A stretch of 64,000 bases of DNA, taken from positions 1,338,501-1,402,500 of the forward strand of contig NZ_CP018194.1 of the NCBI RefSeq assembly GCF_001889545.1, given 5' to 3'. Below, piece by piece: positions 20,895-30,353 of this stretch. The notes under the pieces were generated by a model. It had not been told where the DNA came from and did no database searches. It saw only the letters and a program-made list of their open reading frames with translations. Each line of letters opens with the position of its first letter. Position 1 is the stretch's first letter. The DNA comes from Granulibacter bethesdensis. GTDB taxonomy: Bacteria; Pseudomonadota; Alphaproteobacteria; Acetobacterales; Acetobacteraceae. The translations under genes and the position numbers were made by a program.

Positions 20895-21887
20895 ATGGTC
20901 ACGCGCGTTCTGATTGATCACCGGCAAGGGGGGGGACAGGGTGGCCGGCATGAGGCTGGCATCCGGCACCCGGAGAAACAGCACCGTCCGGATAATCCGT
21001 CGCAGCCGAAACCATCATGGATCAGGGTGAAGGCTCCGAACCATCCCGTCTATCACCAGACGCAGGCGCTGATGCGGGAAAACCGCCTCACCACGGTGTG
21101 TGAGGAAGCAGCCTGCCCCAATATCGGTGAATGCTGGAGCCAGCGTCACGCCACCATGATGATCATGGGTGATACCTGTACGCGGGCATGCAGCTTCTGT
21201 AACGTCAAAACCGGCCTGCCGGAGGCTCTGGATGGCGATGAACCGGTCCGGGTGGCGGATGCAGTGGCGCGGCTGGGGCTGCGCCATGTGGTGATTACGT
21301 CGGTAGATCGGGACGATCTGCGTGATGGTGGTGCTGCACATATCGCGGCGGTGATAAAGGCTGTCAGACTGGCAGCACCCGAGACCACGATTGAGGTGTT
21401 GACCCCGGATTTCCTGCGCAAACCGGGTGCTGCCGAGAGTGTGGTGGAAGCCCGTCCGGACGTTTTCAACCATAATCTGGAAACCGTTCCCCGGCTTTAC
21501 CCCACCATCCGGCCGGGGGCGCGGTATTTCCAGTCCCTGCGCCTGCTGGATCAGGTCAAGCGGCTGAATCCGTCTATTTTCACCAAATCCGGGTTGATGG
21601 TCGGGTTGGGAGAAGATCGGGCTGAAATCGGGCAGGTCATGGATGATCTGCGCATTGCCGAGGTCGATTTCATCACGCTGGGGCAGTATCTGCAACCAAC
21701 GCCCAAACACGCGGCTGTAGATCGGTTCGTGACACCGGATGAGTTTTCGGATTATGCCTCCATGGCTCGATCGAAAGGCTTCCTGATGGTTTCATCCTCG
21801 CCGTTGACCCGCAGCTCCTATCATGCTGATGCCGATTTTGCGGCCCTGCGCGCGGCCCGGATGGAACAGCAACAGCGGATTGCCTGA
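20895..21887 (+). CDS. lipA: Lipoyl synthase
   Basis: This 330-aa radical SAM enzyme inserts sulfur into octanoyl-lysine of lipoyl domains. Two iron-sulfur clusters are visible: the auxiliary cluster [13 protein letters not shown] (C-x4-C-x5-C) and the radical SAM cluster [10 protein letters not shown] (C-x3-C-x2-C). [17 protein letters not shown] and LMVGLGE are further family blocks, and [10 protein letters not shown] is at the end. ATG 20895 has CGGAG 7 nt upstream; a TTG at 20874 would only add a few residues. Its position after lpd puts lipoate synthesis next to the enzymes that need it. Confidence 0.97.
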   Translation: MVTRVLIDHRQGGGQGGRHEAGIRHPEKQHRPDNPSQPKPSWIRVKAPNHPVYHQTQALMRENRLTTVCEEAACPNIGECWSQRHATMMIMGDTCTRACSFCNVKTGLPEALDGDEPVRVADAVARLGLRHVVITSVDRDDLRDGGAAHIAAVIKAVRLAAPETTIEVLTPDFLRKPGAAESVVEARPDVFNHNLETVPRLYPTIRPGARYFQSLRLLDQVKRLNPSIFTKSGLMVGLGEDRAEIGQVMDDLRIAEVDFITLGQYLQPTPKHAAVDRFVTPDEFSDYASMARSKGFLMVSSSPLTRSSYHADADFAALRAARMEQQQRIA

Positions 21888-22375
21888 TGCCCAAACACGC
21901 CGAACGCAAATCCGTCCCCTATCAGGCTGCACAGATGTTTGATCTGGTGGCGGATGTCGGTCGCTATCCCGAATTCCTGCCATGGTGCGTCGGGGCACGG
22001 GTCAGAAGCCGGACTGAAACCCTGATGATCGCTGATCTGACGATCGGTTTCGGCCCGTTCCGGGAAACCTTCACCAGCCGCGTCGGGCTGCACCGGCCGG
22101 AGCGGATCGACGTGCGCTATGAAAACGGCCCGTTCCGCTATCTGAACAATCGCTGGACATTCATCCCGCATGCCAATGGCTGCACCATTGATTTTTTTGT
22201 CGATTTTGAATTCCGCAACCGGCTTCTTCAGGCAGCCATCGGTACCGTGTTTACTGAAACGGTGCGGCGCATGGTCAATGCTTTCCTGAAACGGGCGGAA
22301 AATCTGTACGGCATGACGCCTGATCAGGGCAGGGTCGCCACAGAAACCGGAAGCACCGCGCCCGTCAGCGGCTGA
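21887..22375 (+). CDS. RatA/Coq10-type START-domain protein
   Basis: This 162-aa protein overlaps lipA by one base (TGATG). The pattern VPYQAAQMFDLVADVGRYPE, FLPWCVGARV, FGPFRETFTSRV, and C-terminal VDFEFRNRLLQAAIGTVF marks the Coq10/RatA polyketide-cyclase-like lipid-binding fold. Coq10 proteins bind ubiquinone and support respiration. The name RatA comes from an E. coli study of 70S ribosome assembly. In alphaproteobacteria, its location next to lipA is common, and I favour the quinone-binding role. No partner RatB is seen. Confidence 0.9.
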   Translation: MPKHAERKSVPYQAAQMFDLVADVGRYPEFLPWCVGARVRSRTETLMIADLTIGFGPFRETFTSRVGLHRPERIDVRYENGPFRYLNNRWTFIPHANGCTIDFFVDFEFRNRLLQAAIGTVFTETVRRMVNAFLKRAENLYGMTPDQGRVATETGSTAPVSG

Positions 22376-22502
22376 CGCGCCCTGGGGGCTGATTTTTTCC
22401 TAATCGTGCCATAAAGTCGCCTCGCTATCGACATGATGCGGGAATAAATCAATGCTTGGTGGATGAGGTCAATCTGGCCGAACCGAACAAGGATTGAAAA
22501 CT

Positions 22503-22946
22503 ATGCGATTTGTATCGCTGCTGCCTTCCTCTCTGGCGCTGAGCCTGTTACTGGCTGGCCTGACGGTTTCTCAACCGTCCGTGGCGGCTGATCAGACCGG
22601 AAATGCGCCTGTTGCCACCTCTGCACCGGTTGCTTCTGCTCCTTCCTCGTCGGCTACGGAAAAGCCGAAGGATCGCCGTCATCGCACGCTGGCGCAGCGT
22701 TTCGAGGATGCCAACACTACCCATGATGGCAAGTTGACACCCGAACAGGCACAAAAAGGCATGCCTTTTGTTGCGCGCAATTTTGCGAAGATCGACAAGA
22801 CCGCCAAAGGCTATGTGACGCTTGACGACATCCATGCCTATCAGAAGGAACGCCGTGCCGAGCGGAAGGCAAAGAAAGCTGCTGAAGCCGCTGCCAAGGC
22901 TGCTCCAACCGCTACAACTACACCGGCTGCTCCCGCAGCACACTGA
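22503..22946 (+). CDS. Secreted EF-hand domain protein
   Basis: This protein is 147 aa from ATG 22503, with AAGGA 9 nt upstream. It has a signal peptide (MRFVSLLPSSLALSLLLAGL, cleavage likely near SVAADQ), a low-complexity Ala/Pro/Ser linker and a pair of EF-hand-like loops. DANTTHDGKLTPEQ around residue 70 is a good calcium loop. DKTAKGYVTLDDI around 100 is weaker, lacking acidic residues at some positions. The end is rich in Lys, Ala and Thr. It is probably a periplasmic calcium-binding protein of unknown role. It stands alone between unrelated genes. Confidence 0.8.
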   Translation: MRFVSLLPSSLALSLLLAGLTVSQPSVAADQTGNAPVATSAPVASAPSSSATEKPKDRRHRTLAQRFEDANTTHDGKLTPEQAQKGMPFVARNFAKIDKTAKGYVTLDDIHAYQKERRAERKAKKAAEAAAKAAPTATTTPAAPAAH

Positions 22947-23026
22947 ATTGTCATCGCATGACGATAACGGCCTGACCGTGGCAAGGTGTTCTGATCGCTG
23001 GCCAATTTTGAAAACAAGGAGCGATT

Positions 23027-23905
23027 ATGATTCAGCAGCTGAACGGTCAGGCCGGCGAGACGCCACTGATCCTGTTGACGGATCCTGCGCATTACACTGT
23101 CTCCTACGCTATTAATCCATGGATGGATCCGGATAGCTGGGCGGCAGACGCGGAGACCAATGCCGCTGCTGCAAAAAAATCCGCTGACAGACTGGCAGAG
23201 CATTTGCGGGCCTGCGGTGCCGGTCTTGAGATCATTCCCGGCGCGCCCGGCCTGCCGGATATGGTGTTTCCCGCCAATGCCGGAACGGTGCTGGATGGAC
23301 GCATGCTGTTGGCCCGCTTTCTCCATCCACAGCGTCAGGGGGAGGAGGCATATTTTCTGGCCGCGTTCGAAAGCCTGAAAGAACGGGGCATTTTGCAGGA
23401 TATCGCTTTTCTTCCTGAAGGTGCCGTGCAGGAAGGGGCCGGGGATGCGATCTGGGATCGACGACGCGGATTTTTCTGGACCGGTTTTGGCCAGCGCAGC
23501 AACCGGGAAGGGGTGGAAGCCGTCGCCCGCTATTTCGGGCAGGATGTTGTTACGCTGGAGCTGGCAACACCGCAATTCTATCATCTGGACACATGCTTCT
23601 GTCCGCTGAGCGGCGGAGATGTAATCTATTATCCTCCCGCCTTTACTTCTGCTTCCCTGTCTGCGATCGAGGCCCATGTCGCACCTGAGCATCGCCTGGT
23701 GGCTGATAAGGAAGATGCCGACCGTTTTTGTGTGAACGCGGTGAATATCGGCCATAATGTCGTCATGGCACAGGCGGCGGAACGATTGCGGGCAAGGCTG
23801 TCAGAGCGTGGCTATGTGGTCCGGGAGACGGATCTGACGCCGTATATCATGTCCGGTGGCGGCGCTTACTGCATGACGTTGCGGCTGGACCGTTCCAGCC
23901 GTTAG
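23027..23905 (+). CDS. Amidinotransferase-fold hydrolase (arginine deiminase/dihydrolase-like)
   Basis: This 292-aa protein has AAGGAG before its ATG. The guanidino-modifying enzyme fold is visible as GLPDMVFPANAGTVLDGR near the N-terminal third, the histidine in FYHLDTCFCPLSGGDVIYYP and the catalytic Cys in SGGGAYCMTLRLDR near the C-terminus. Relatives include dimethylarginine dimethylaminohydrolase, arginine dihydrolase (ArgZ/AgrE type) and ornithine-associated enzymes. The substrate is probably arginine or a methylated form, but sequence alone cannot decide. It is a single gene, convergent to cinA, with only 3 bp between the stops. Confidence 0.82.
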   Translation: MIQQLNGQAGETPLILLTDPAHYTVSYAINPWMDPDSWAADAETNAAAAKKSADRLAEHLRACGAGLEIIPGAPGLPDMVFPANAGTVLDGRMLLARFLHPQRQGEEAYFLAAFESLKERGILQDIAFLPEGAVQEGAGDAIWDRRRGFFWTGFGQRSNREGVEAVARYFGQDVVTLELATPQFYHLDTCFCPLSGGDVIYYPPAFTSASLSAIEAHVAPEHRLVADKEDADRFCVNAVNIGHNVVMAQAAERLRARLSERGYVVRETDLTPYIMSGGGAYCMTLRLDRSSR

Positions 23906-23908
23906 GTC

Positions 23909-24400
23909 TCAATCCCTGGCAGCTTCCCGCAGCATATGCAGGGCATGCGCGACTGTGGCAGCCCTGACCTCTGTGCGGTTGCCAGGGAAAATCCGCGATT
24001 CCGTGATTGAGCCATGCAGGCGACGGGACAGGCCAAACCAGACCAGCCCGACCGGCTTGCCTTCGCTCTCTCCGGTAGGACCGGCAATGCCTGTGACAGA
24101 CAGCGCAAACTCGGCGTGGGATGCATTCAATGCCCCTTGGGCCATCGCCAGAGCAACTTCTTCACTCACGGCCCCCACTTCCTCGATCAGGGACAACGGC
24201 ACGCCGAGCATTTCGCTTTTCGACGCGTTGGAGTAGGTCACGAAGCCGCGATCAAACATTGCGCTGGCCCCGGATATGGCTGTCAGGGTTGCGGCGATCA
24301 GGCCGCCTGTGCAGCTTTCCGCCGTGGCTACAACCTTGCCACGCCGGGCGAAATCCTCGACCAGCGCGATCGCCTCGCGGATGATAGAATCCTCGATCAT
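23909..24400 (-). CDS. CinA C-terminal family protein (nicotinamide-nucleotide amidase, PncC-like)
   Basis: This 163-aa protein matches the stand-alone C-terminal domain of CinA. Signature blocks are GKVVATAESCTGGLIAATLT, FDRGFVTYSNASKSEMLGV, and FALSVTGIAGPTGESEGKPV. In E. coli the similar YgaD/PncC hydrolyses nicotinamide mononucleotide to nicotinic acid mononucleotide in NAD recycling. Length is right for the single-domain form. pgpA lies 30 bp upstream on the same strand, so the two may be cotranscribed. Confidence 0.92.
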   Translation of the reverse strand: MIEDSIIREAIALVEDFARRGKVVATAESCTGGLIAATLTAISGASAMFDRGFVTYSNASKSEMLGVPLSLIEEVGAVSEEVALAMAQGALNASHAEFALSVTGIAGPTGESEGKPVGLVWFGLSRRLHGSITESRIFPGNRTEVRAATVAHALHMLREAARD

Positions 24401-24430
24401 GGCATTTTATTCCTTTGATAATAAAAAATA

Positions 24431-24889
24431 TTATCCAAGCAGATGCGGTGCAGCCAACCGTATGAAAACAAGGATCAGCGCCCCTGCAATCCCGGCCAGA
24501 ATATCATCCCCCATCACGCCCATCGCATCTTTCTTCCGGTCCGCCCAGCCGATTGGGCCAAGCTTCGTAATGTCCAGAACCCTGAAAATCAGAAACGCCA
24601 GAGCAAGGGCTGTGGTTGTAGGATGAAGGGGCAGGGCCAGCATTGTAATCCACATACCGGCAAATTCATCGATGACGACCCAGCCGGGATCATTGAGGGC
24701 CCCGCAGGCCCGCACAGCCCACCACCCCCCGACACAGGCCGCCAGAGCGGCAAGACCCAGCAACAGGGGGGAGAACCACCAGAGGAAAGCACCAGCAACC
24801 AGAGCGAAGGCCGTACCAACAGTTCCGGCACCTTGCATGATGATAAGCCCGGAACCGAAACCGCTGGCAATGAAACGGGGAATGTTCAT
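24431..24889 (-). CDS. pgpA: Phosphatidylglycerophosphatase A
   Basis: This is a 152-aa inner-membrane enzyme from ATG 24889, with AAGG 5 nt upstream. It has membrane segments around FIASGFGSGLI, TAFALVAGAFLWWFSPLLLG, and LILVFIRLAAP. The metal site typical of PgpA is VVIDEFAGMWITMLALP and DITKLGPIGWADRKKDAMGVMGDD. It removes the phosphate from phosphatidylglycerophosphate to make phosphatidylglycerol. In this lineage it is often next to cinA. It lies just after the slt stop codon on the same strand. Confidence 0.93.
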   Translation of the reverse strand: MNIPRFIASGFGSGLIIMQGAGTVGTAFALVAGAFLWWFSPLLLGLAALAACVGGWWAVRACGALNDPGWVVIDEFAGMWITMLALPLHPTTTALALAFLIFRVLDITKLGPIGWADRKKDAMGVMGDDILAGIAGALILVFIRLAAPHLLG

Positions 24890-24897
24890 GGAAACCT

Positions 24898-26973
24898 TCA
24901 ATGTGCCGACGCAGGAGCGGACAGTAATGGCGGCTCTATCAATGAATCATTGCGTTTCGCACGATAAACCATCGTATTTTCAATTACTCTTTGGACGTAG
25001 TTACGCGTTTCGTTGAACGGGATCAGCTCAATCCAGTCGATCGGGTTCCGGATGCTGGCGTACTCTGTGCGCCATGCATCAACCCGATGCGGACCGGCAT
25101 TATATCCGGCGACGGCCAGTGGCACGTCCTGCCCGAAACGATCCAGCAGCCCTTGCAGATAGGTGCTGCCCAGCCGGACATTCAGCGCTGGATCACTGAG
25201 AAGCTGAGCGGACGAGACGGTGCTGCCCAGCGTTCTGGCAACCTGACTGGCCGTGGCAGGCATCAACTGCATCAAGCCACGTGCTCCGGCTGGGCTTTCC
25301 GCCTGCGGGTCGAAGCTGCTTTCCTGACGAATAATCCCCAGTGTCAGCGGCACCGGGGTTGCACTTTGTTCGACGGGTGCATCCAGCGGCCAGCCGGTAA
25401 CGGGAAGCATAGCCCCATCACGGCCCATCCGGCGGGCAACAAAGACTGCGACATCCGGCAAACCAGCCTGTACCGCCAGATGTGCCGTCAGCGCGTGGAC
25501 TGTTCCGACAGGCAGTTGACGACCTGCCTCGGCCTCATCTGCCTGCAACAGGAAAACGCGCGCCCGGCGGCTCTCCTCCCATGAAATCAGCAGCAGGGCA
25601 GCTCTGACCAGTTCCTGTCCGGAATAGGACTCCAGCTGTGCGCTGCTCCAGCCCGGATCGTTTAGAGAGCGGATGCGCCGCCCCAGACTGGCTGGCGATT
25701 CTCCGCTCTGCAAGGCAGCAAGCTGCCCATAGAATGTGACAGGCCATGCTGCCGCCTGAAGCCACTCAGCCTTTGCCGTTGTCTCATCACCACGGGCCTG
25801 TGCGGCCTGACCGAGCCAGTAATGCGCCCTGGACAAGGTCAGGACGGCGTTACCTGCCGAAAGTAATGAACGAAAACGATTTTCCGCGACAGCAGGATCA
25901 TGCAGGAAACGGAGCGCAATAAAACCGGCCAGAAACTCGCTGTCTGCCTTTTGTACAGGGGTTGAAGGGCTGCCGCCGGTGATGATTTCGAAAGCCAGCC
26001 GGGCATTGTCTTCACCGCCATCTTTCAGCAAGGCACGGGCGAGGATCGTGCGCTCCTGCCGGAAGACAGCGTTATGAGTGGCAAACTCCGCCTGTTCCGC
26101 GGTGTCTCCATCCTGTTTCCAGACTGACGCCGCATCCTGATCATGATCGGTCAGGCGCAGATAGCGCGCTCTGGCCAGCACCATCACGGGTGAGGATTTC
26201 GCCTCTCCCGGCAGGGCATTGAACAACGATAGAGCAGCCGGTTCCTTGCGCCACAGCGCAGCGAGGGCCGTAGCACTGGCACGATCAGAGGAGGGCAAAT
26301 ATGGAATCTGACGGAAAGCCGCCTCCATATTGGTCAACAGAAGGGACTGATAGCGGGCTTTCTGGGTATCCGCCGTTAAGGCCTGACTCCATTTCTGCCG
26401 GATCAAAGTCTCCTGCTTCTGATTGCCTTTGCCCTCGGCCCATAGCGTTCTGATCTGGTCCAGAGCGGTACTGGTTGCTCCGGTTGCGCTCCAGGCCTCG
26501 GCACAGCGAATCTGCGCATCAACCAGAGCAGGATGCAGCGAGTCGCAAAGAGAAGCCGCTTTGGCATTATCCTGTTCTGCCACAATGGCCTGATCGCGGC
26601 GGCGCGCCAGAGTCGATTGCATCGGCCAGCCCGGATTGGCTGCCATGAAAGCGGCGATATCTTGGGCTGACATCGCTCCGGGCGCCATCGCCCGATAAAA
26701 TGTGACCAGCTTGGCCGCGACCGGATCAGGCAGTGCCGATGCTTCGGCCATGGCCTGGTCCCATTGATCGGCACGGATCAGGGCGCCGATTGTGCTGGAT
26801 GATGTTTGTGATAAAGTTTTTTTTGCATCAGAATCAGCTTGTTGTGGAGTAATGCTGCTATCACGTGGCTGGGTCGAGCATCCCGCCTGGGCAATGGCGG
26901 CCAGAAGGGTTGCCCAAAGGGTGACCCCCTGGCGGATACGCAACAGGGAAGGGATCATCGCGTTCACAATCAT
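24898..26973 (-). CDS. slt: Soluble lytic murein transglycosylase (Slt70-like)
   Basis: This 691-aa periplasmic enzyme cleaves the glycan strands of peptidoglycan to 1,6-anhydro ends. A hydrophobic N-terminal export signal ends near QAGCSTQ; a cysteine is there but the residue at -3 is Gln, so lipidation is doubtful. A long alpha-superhelical region of many short repeats (residues about 60-480) precedes the SLT domain. The catalytic Glu is in LGIIRQESSFDPQAES, followed by GLMQLMPATA and AGYNAGPHRVDAWR. ATG 26973 is used; ATG 26958 is an alternative. Confidence 0.94.
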   Translation of the reverse strand: MIVNAMIPSLLRIRQGVTLWATLLAAIAQAGCSTQPRDSSITPQQADSDAKKTLSQTSSSTIGALIRADQWDQAMAEASALPDPVAAKLVTFYRAMAPGAMSAQDIAAFMAANPGWPMQSTLARRRDQAIVAEQDNAKAASLCDSLHPALVDAQIRCAEAWSATGATSTALDQIRTLWAEGKGNQKQETLIRQKWSQALTADTQKARYQSLLLTNMEAAFRQIPYLPSSDRASATALAALWRKEPAALSLFNALPGEAKSSPVMVLARARYLRLTDHDQDAASVWKQDGDTAEQAEFATHNAVFRQERTILARALLKDGGEDNARLAFEIITGGSPSTPVQKADSEFLAGFIALRFLHDPAVAENRFRSLLSAGNAVLTLSRAHYWLGQAAQARGDETTAKAEWLQAAAWPVTFYGQLAALQSGESPASLGRRIRSLNDPGWSSAQLESYSGQELVRAALLLISWEESRRARVFLLQADEAEAGRQLPVGTVHALTAHLAVQAGLPDVAVFVARRMGRDGAMLPVTGWPLDAPVEQSATPVPLTLGIIRQESSFDPQAESPAGARGLMQLMPATASQVARTLGSTVSSAQLLSDPALNVRLGSTYLQGLLDRFGQDVPLAVAGYNAGPHRVDAWRTEYASIRNPIDWIELIPFNETRNYVQRVIENTMVYRAKRNDSLIEPPLLSAPASAH

Positions 26974-27125
26974 GCGCTGGAGATGAGGGTGGAAAGCATT
27001 GCAGGGGAGTGTAGCAAGCAGCGATCTTGCGGCGCATCCCCCTCGCGCTTAGCTTCCGCGTTTTCGCAACACACCGCGTTACCCGGGCCGGGAGGCCTGG
27101 CCCGGTTCGTCTCAGGGAGCTTTCC

Positions 27126-28016
27126 ATGTTCAAGGGGTCGCTTGTCGCGCTGATCACGCCCATGCGCGAGGACGGATCGGTGGATGAGGAAGCGCTGGCC
27201 CGCTTCGTCGACTGGCAGATTACCGAAGGGACGCACGGTCTGGTTCCGGTAGGAACGACCGGCGAATCAGCGACCCTGACGCACAATGAACATAAGCGCG
27301 TCGTCGAAATTACGGTAGAAGTCGCCAAAGGCCGCGTCCCTGTGATGGCTGGAGCCGGATCAAACAGCACGACGGAAGCCATCGATCTGGTTCGTCATGC
27401 CAAACAGGCGGGTGCCGATGCCGCGCTGGTGGTCACGCCTTATTACAATAAGCCGACCCAGGAAGGCCTGTACTTGCATTACATGGCTATTGCCGATGCC
27501 GTGGAGCTGCCGATCTACATCTACAATATCCCCGGTCGCAGCGTGGTCGAGATGTCGATCGAAACCATGGCCCGTCTGGCCCGTCATCCGAACATTGTTG
27601 GCGTCAAGGATGCCACAGCCAACCTGGTCAAGCCGCTTCAGACACGTCGCCTGTGCGGTGATGACTTCATCCAGCTCTCGGGTGAAGACCCGACAGCCGT
27701 GGCGTATCTGGCCGCCGGTGGCGCGGGTTGTATCAGTGTGACGGGCAACATCGCTCCGAGACTGTGCAGCCAGATGCAGACGGCATGGGCCGAGGGCCGT
27801 CTCAAGGATGCTCAGGCCATTCAGCAACGTCTGTATCCGCTGCATGAAGCCATGTTCGTGGAAAGCAATCCCGTACCGGTGAAGTATGGGGCTTCTCTGC
27901 TCGGCCTGACAGCTGCACGCTGCCGTCTGCCAATGGCGCCGATCAGCCCGGCTGCTGCTGAACGGGTTCGCGAAGCAATGACTGAAGTCGGCCTGCTGCC
28001 TCAATCAGTCGGATAA
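27126..28016 (+). CDS. dapA: 4-hydroxy-tetrahydrodipicolinate synthase
   Basis: This 296-aa protein starts at ATG 27126 with AGGGAG upstream. It condenses pyruvate with aspartate semialdehyde in the lysine and diaminopimelate pathway. The TIM-barrel signatures are GLVPVGTTGESATLTHNEH, VTPYYNKPTQEGLYLHY with the catalytic Tyr, YNIPGRSVV and the Schiff-base lysine in IVGVKDATANL. SGEDPTAVAYLAAGG is also normal. smpB follows 8 bp later, so the two genes probably form one transcript. Confidence 0.97.
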   Translation: MFKGSLVALITPMREDGSVDEEALARFVDWQITEGTHGLVPVGTTGESATLTHNEHKRVVEITVEVAKGRVPVMAGAGSNSTTEAIDLVRHAKQAGADAALVVTPYYNKPTQEGLYLHYMAIADAVELPIYIYNIPGRSVVEMSIETMARLARHPNIVGVKDATANLVKPLQTRRLCGDDFIQLSGEDPTAVAYLAAGGAGCISVTGNIAPRLCSQMQTAWAEGRLKDAQAIQQRLYPLHEAMFVESNPVPVKYGASLLGLTAARCRLPMAPISPAAAERVREAMTEVGLLPQSVG

Positions 28017-28024
28017 TCGATCAT

Positions 28025-28513
28025 ATGGCGGAGAAAAAAAGCGGCAAATCCGGGCTGATCAGCCATGGCATCGCTGCCCAGAACCGTAAGGCACGTTTCG
28101 ACTACACCATCAAGGAAACGGTCGAGGCCGGGCTTGTGCTCAAGGGGCCGGAGGTCAAATCCCTCCGGCATGGGCGCGCAACGTTAAGCGAAGCCTGGGC
28201 GGGAGAACGGGACGGCGAGATGTTCCTGTTCAACGCCTATATCCCGGAATATCAGGGCGGTGTGCTGTCACGGTTCGAACCGCGTTCTCCACGCAAGCTG
28301 CTGCTCAAGCGCAAGCAGATCAACCATCTGCTCGGGGCTGTTCAGAAACAGGGTCAGACAGTCGTGCCGCTCCAGATTCATTTCAACGAGCGCGGCATGG
28401 CCAAGGTGCTGCTGGGCGTTGCCGAAGGACGTAACAAGGCCGACAAACGCGCTGCCATTGCCTCCCGTGACTGGCAGCGGGACAAGGCCAGGTTGATGCG
28501 GGAAAAAGGGTGA
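28025..28513 (+). CDS. smpB: SsrA (tmRNA)-binding protein
   Basis: This 162-aa protein binds tmRNA for ribosome rescue. Signatures are NRKARFDYTIKETVEAGLVL, GPEVKSLRHGRATLSEAWA, FNAYIPEYQGG, RKLLLKRKQINHLLGAVQKQ and the Lys/Arg-rich C-terminal tail (GRNKADKRAAIASRDWQRDK) that enters the mRNA channel. Full length. No tmRNA gene is visible in the window. The AT-rich FkbM region begins right after it. Confidence 0.97.
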   Translation: MAEKKSGKSGLISHGIAAQNRKARFDYTIKETVEAGLVLKGPEVKSLRHGRATLSEAWAGERDGEMFLFNAYIPEYQGGVLSRFEPRSPRKLLLKRKQINHLLGAVQKQGQTVVPLQIHFNERGMAKVLLGVAEGRNKADKRAAIASRDWQRDKARLMREKG

Positions 28514-28648
28514 TATGTATGTCTTCTGCTGATTGAGTTTCCATAATATATCTTATACGACTTTCTGGTATTTATTGTGCATGGTATTTATAAAATAATT
28601 ATAATCACTTACAATTAACGTTTAACTTTGAATTAAAGGGCCTATTTT

Positions 28649-29467
28649 ATGTCACGTCCTATCCGCCCTATCGCATTTATACTGACATCGACCGACCATG
28701 GGACAATGATCCTTAATCGAAATGATCATCATATCATAGATCCTGAAAATAGTTATGGCGTTGGTTATGATATATTGCGGGATTCGAGCTTTAATATTGA
28801 TGAAGTCGAATTGTTGTTGCAACTGCTGACATTGCGCAGACATTATTTTGGAGATGGTGTTTTTGCCATTGATGGTGGTGCGAATATAGGTGTGCACACT
28901 GTGGAATGGGCCAGACACATGACTGGTTGGGGCCGTGTTCTGAGCTTTGAGGCTCAGGAAGTTGTCTATTATGCCCTGGCTGGCAATATTGTCATCAATA
29001 ACTGCCTGAATGCCCGCGCAAAGCTTGCAGCTATTGGTGAAAACGTGGGTGAATTGATCATTCCCCAGCCTGATTATTTTACTGCTGGCAGCTTTGGCAG
29101 CTTTGAAATCAAGCAACGGCCAAATGGAGAATTTATTGGCCAGCCTATTTCTTATGCACCTACTGATGGTGTAAAAATACCTGTGCTGAGTATTGATTTT
29201 CTTGAATTTGATCGTCTCGACTTTATCAAGCTTGATATCGAGGGGATGGAGATTGAAGCCCTACGGGGAGCCCAAAAAACCATCGAAAGGTGTCATCCAA
29301 TTCTGTTCCTCGAAATGGCCAAATCCGATAGTGCTGAAATTTACAAATTTCTTGATGATAACAATTATAATTATTTTGTGGATAAAATAAATCTTTTCGC
29401 TCTTCATAAAGATGATCCAGTATGGCCTCACGTAAGCCATAATGCTAATCAAGTGTCCGAGCATTGA
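28649..29467 (+). CDS. FkbM-family SAM-dependent methyltransferase (copy 1)
   Basis: This 272-aa protein is clearly AT-richer than its neighbours. The SAM site is FAIDGGANIGVHTVEWARHM near residue 75, and the FkbM hallmark is FIKLDIEGMEIEALRGAQKT near 190. The N-terminal FILTSTDHGTMILNRNDHH is shared with the next gene. FkbM-like enzymes O-methylate sugars, macrolides or other small molecules, and bacterial ones often sit in surface-polysaccharide loci. No glycosyltransferase is nearby, so the substrate is open. The composition suggests horizontal acquisition. Confidence 0.88.
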   Translation: MSRPIRPIAFILTSTDHGTMILNRNDHHIIDPENSYGVGYDILRDSSFNIDEVELLLQLLTLRRHYFGDGVFAIDGGANIGVHTVEWARHMTGWGRVLSFEAQEVVYYALAGNIVINNCLNARAKLAAIGENVGELIIPQPDYFTAGSFGSFEIKQRPNGEFIGQPISYAPTDGVKIPVLSIDFLEFDRLDFIKLDIEGMEIEALRGAQKTIERCHPILFLEMAKSDSAEIYKFLDDNNYNYFVDKINLFALHKDDPVWPHVSHNANQVSEH

Positions 29468-29514
29468 GCAATGCTGAAGTTCTGCCATAATTTCCCTTAT
29501 CCGAAGGATATTTT

Positions 29515-30333
29515 GTGTTGGCCCCTTTCCGTCCTGTCGCATTTATTCTTTCTTCAACAGATCACGGGACGATGATCGTTAATCGAAATGATTATCATAC
29601 TGATGCTACTGGTAAGACTTTTGGCGTAGGATACGAACTGCTGCAATTTTCAAGCTTTACTTCTCAGGAAATCAATTCCCTCCTGCAGATGTTTACTTTG
29701 CGGCGCCAGCAGTTTGGCGATGGTGTGGTCGCGATTGATGGGGGAGCCAATATTGGCGTGCATACCATCGAATGGGCCAGACATATGACTGGATGGGGGC
29801 ATGTTTTAAGCTTTGAAGCACAGGAAGTTGTTTATTATGCGCTGGCAGGTAATATTATTATCAATAATTGCCTGAATGCTCATGCAAAACTTGCGGCACT
29901 TGGTGAAGAGGTAGGTGAATTAACGATACCTAGACCTGATTATTTCAAGCCTTCGACTTTTGGAAGTCTTGAAATCAAGCCCCAGCAATTACATGAATAT
30001 ATTGGACAGCCGATTTCATACGACCCGTCCACAGGCGTGTCTGTTCCTCTGGTAAGCATTGATTCTCTAAATCTTCAGCGTGTTGACTTTATCAAGCTGG
30101 ATATTGAAGGGATGGAATTTGAAGCTCTGAAAGGAGCCCAGAAGACCATTCAGGCTCATCGTCCGATTCTATTTATTGAAATTATTAAATCAGATATTGA
30201 ACAGATTATCGGTTTTTTTAATCAAATTGATTATATATGCTTAAAAGAACATATGAATATTTTTGCCATCCACAAGAATGATCCGATATGGCCACATATA
30301 GTCCATGGTGGGAATTCTTCTACGAACAGTTGA
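29515..30333 (+). CDS. FkbM-family SAM-dependent methyltransferase (copy 2)
   Basis: This 272-aa protein is the same length as copy 1 and similar along its whole length, so it is a tandem duplicate. The GTG start at 29515 has AAGGA 6 nt upstream. It carries VAIDGGANIGVHTIEWARHM and FIKLDIEGMEFEALKGAQKT. The two copies differ mostly in the region around residues 130-160 and the C-terminus. Retention of both copies suggests separate acceptors. It is AT-rich and lies 48 bp after copy 1. Confidence 0.88.
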   Translation: MLAPFRPVAFILSSTDHGTMIVNRNDYHTDATGKTFGVGYELLQFSSFTSQEINSLLQMFTLRRQQFGDGVVAIDGGANIGVHTIEWARHMTGWGHVLSFEAQEVVYYALAGNIIINNCLNAHAKLAALGEEVGELTIPRPDYFKPSTFGSLEIKPQQLHEYIGQPISYDPSTGVSVPLVSIDSLNLQRVDFIKLDIEGMEFEALKGAQKTIQAHRPILFIEIIKSDIEQIIGFFNQIDYICLKEHMNIFAIHKNDPIWPHIVHGGNSSTNS

Positions 30334-30353
30334 AGCCATAAGCATCCAAAATT

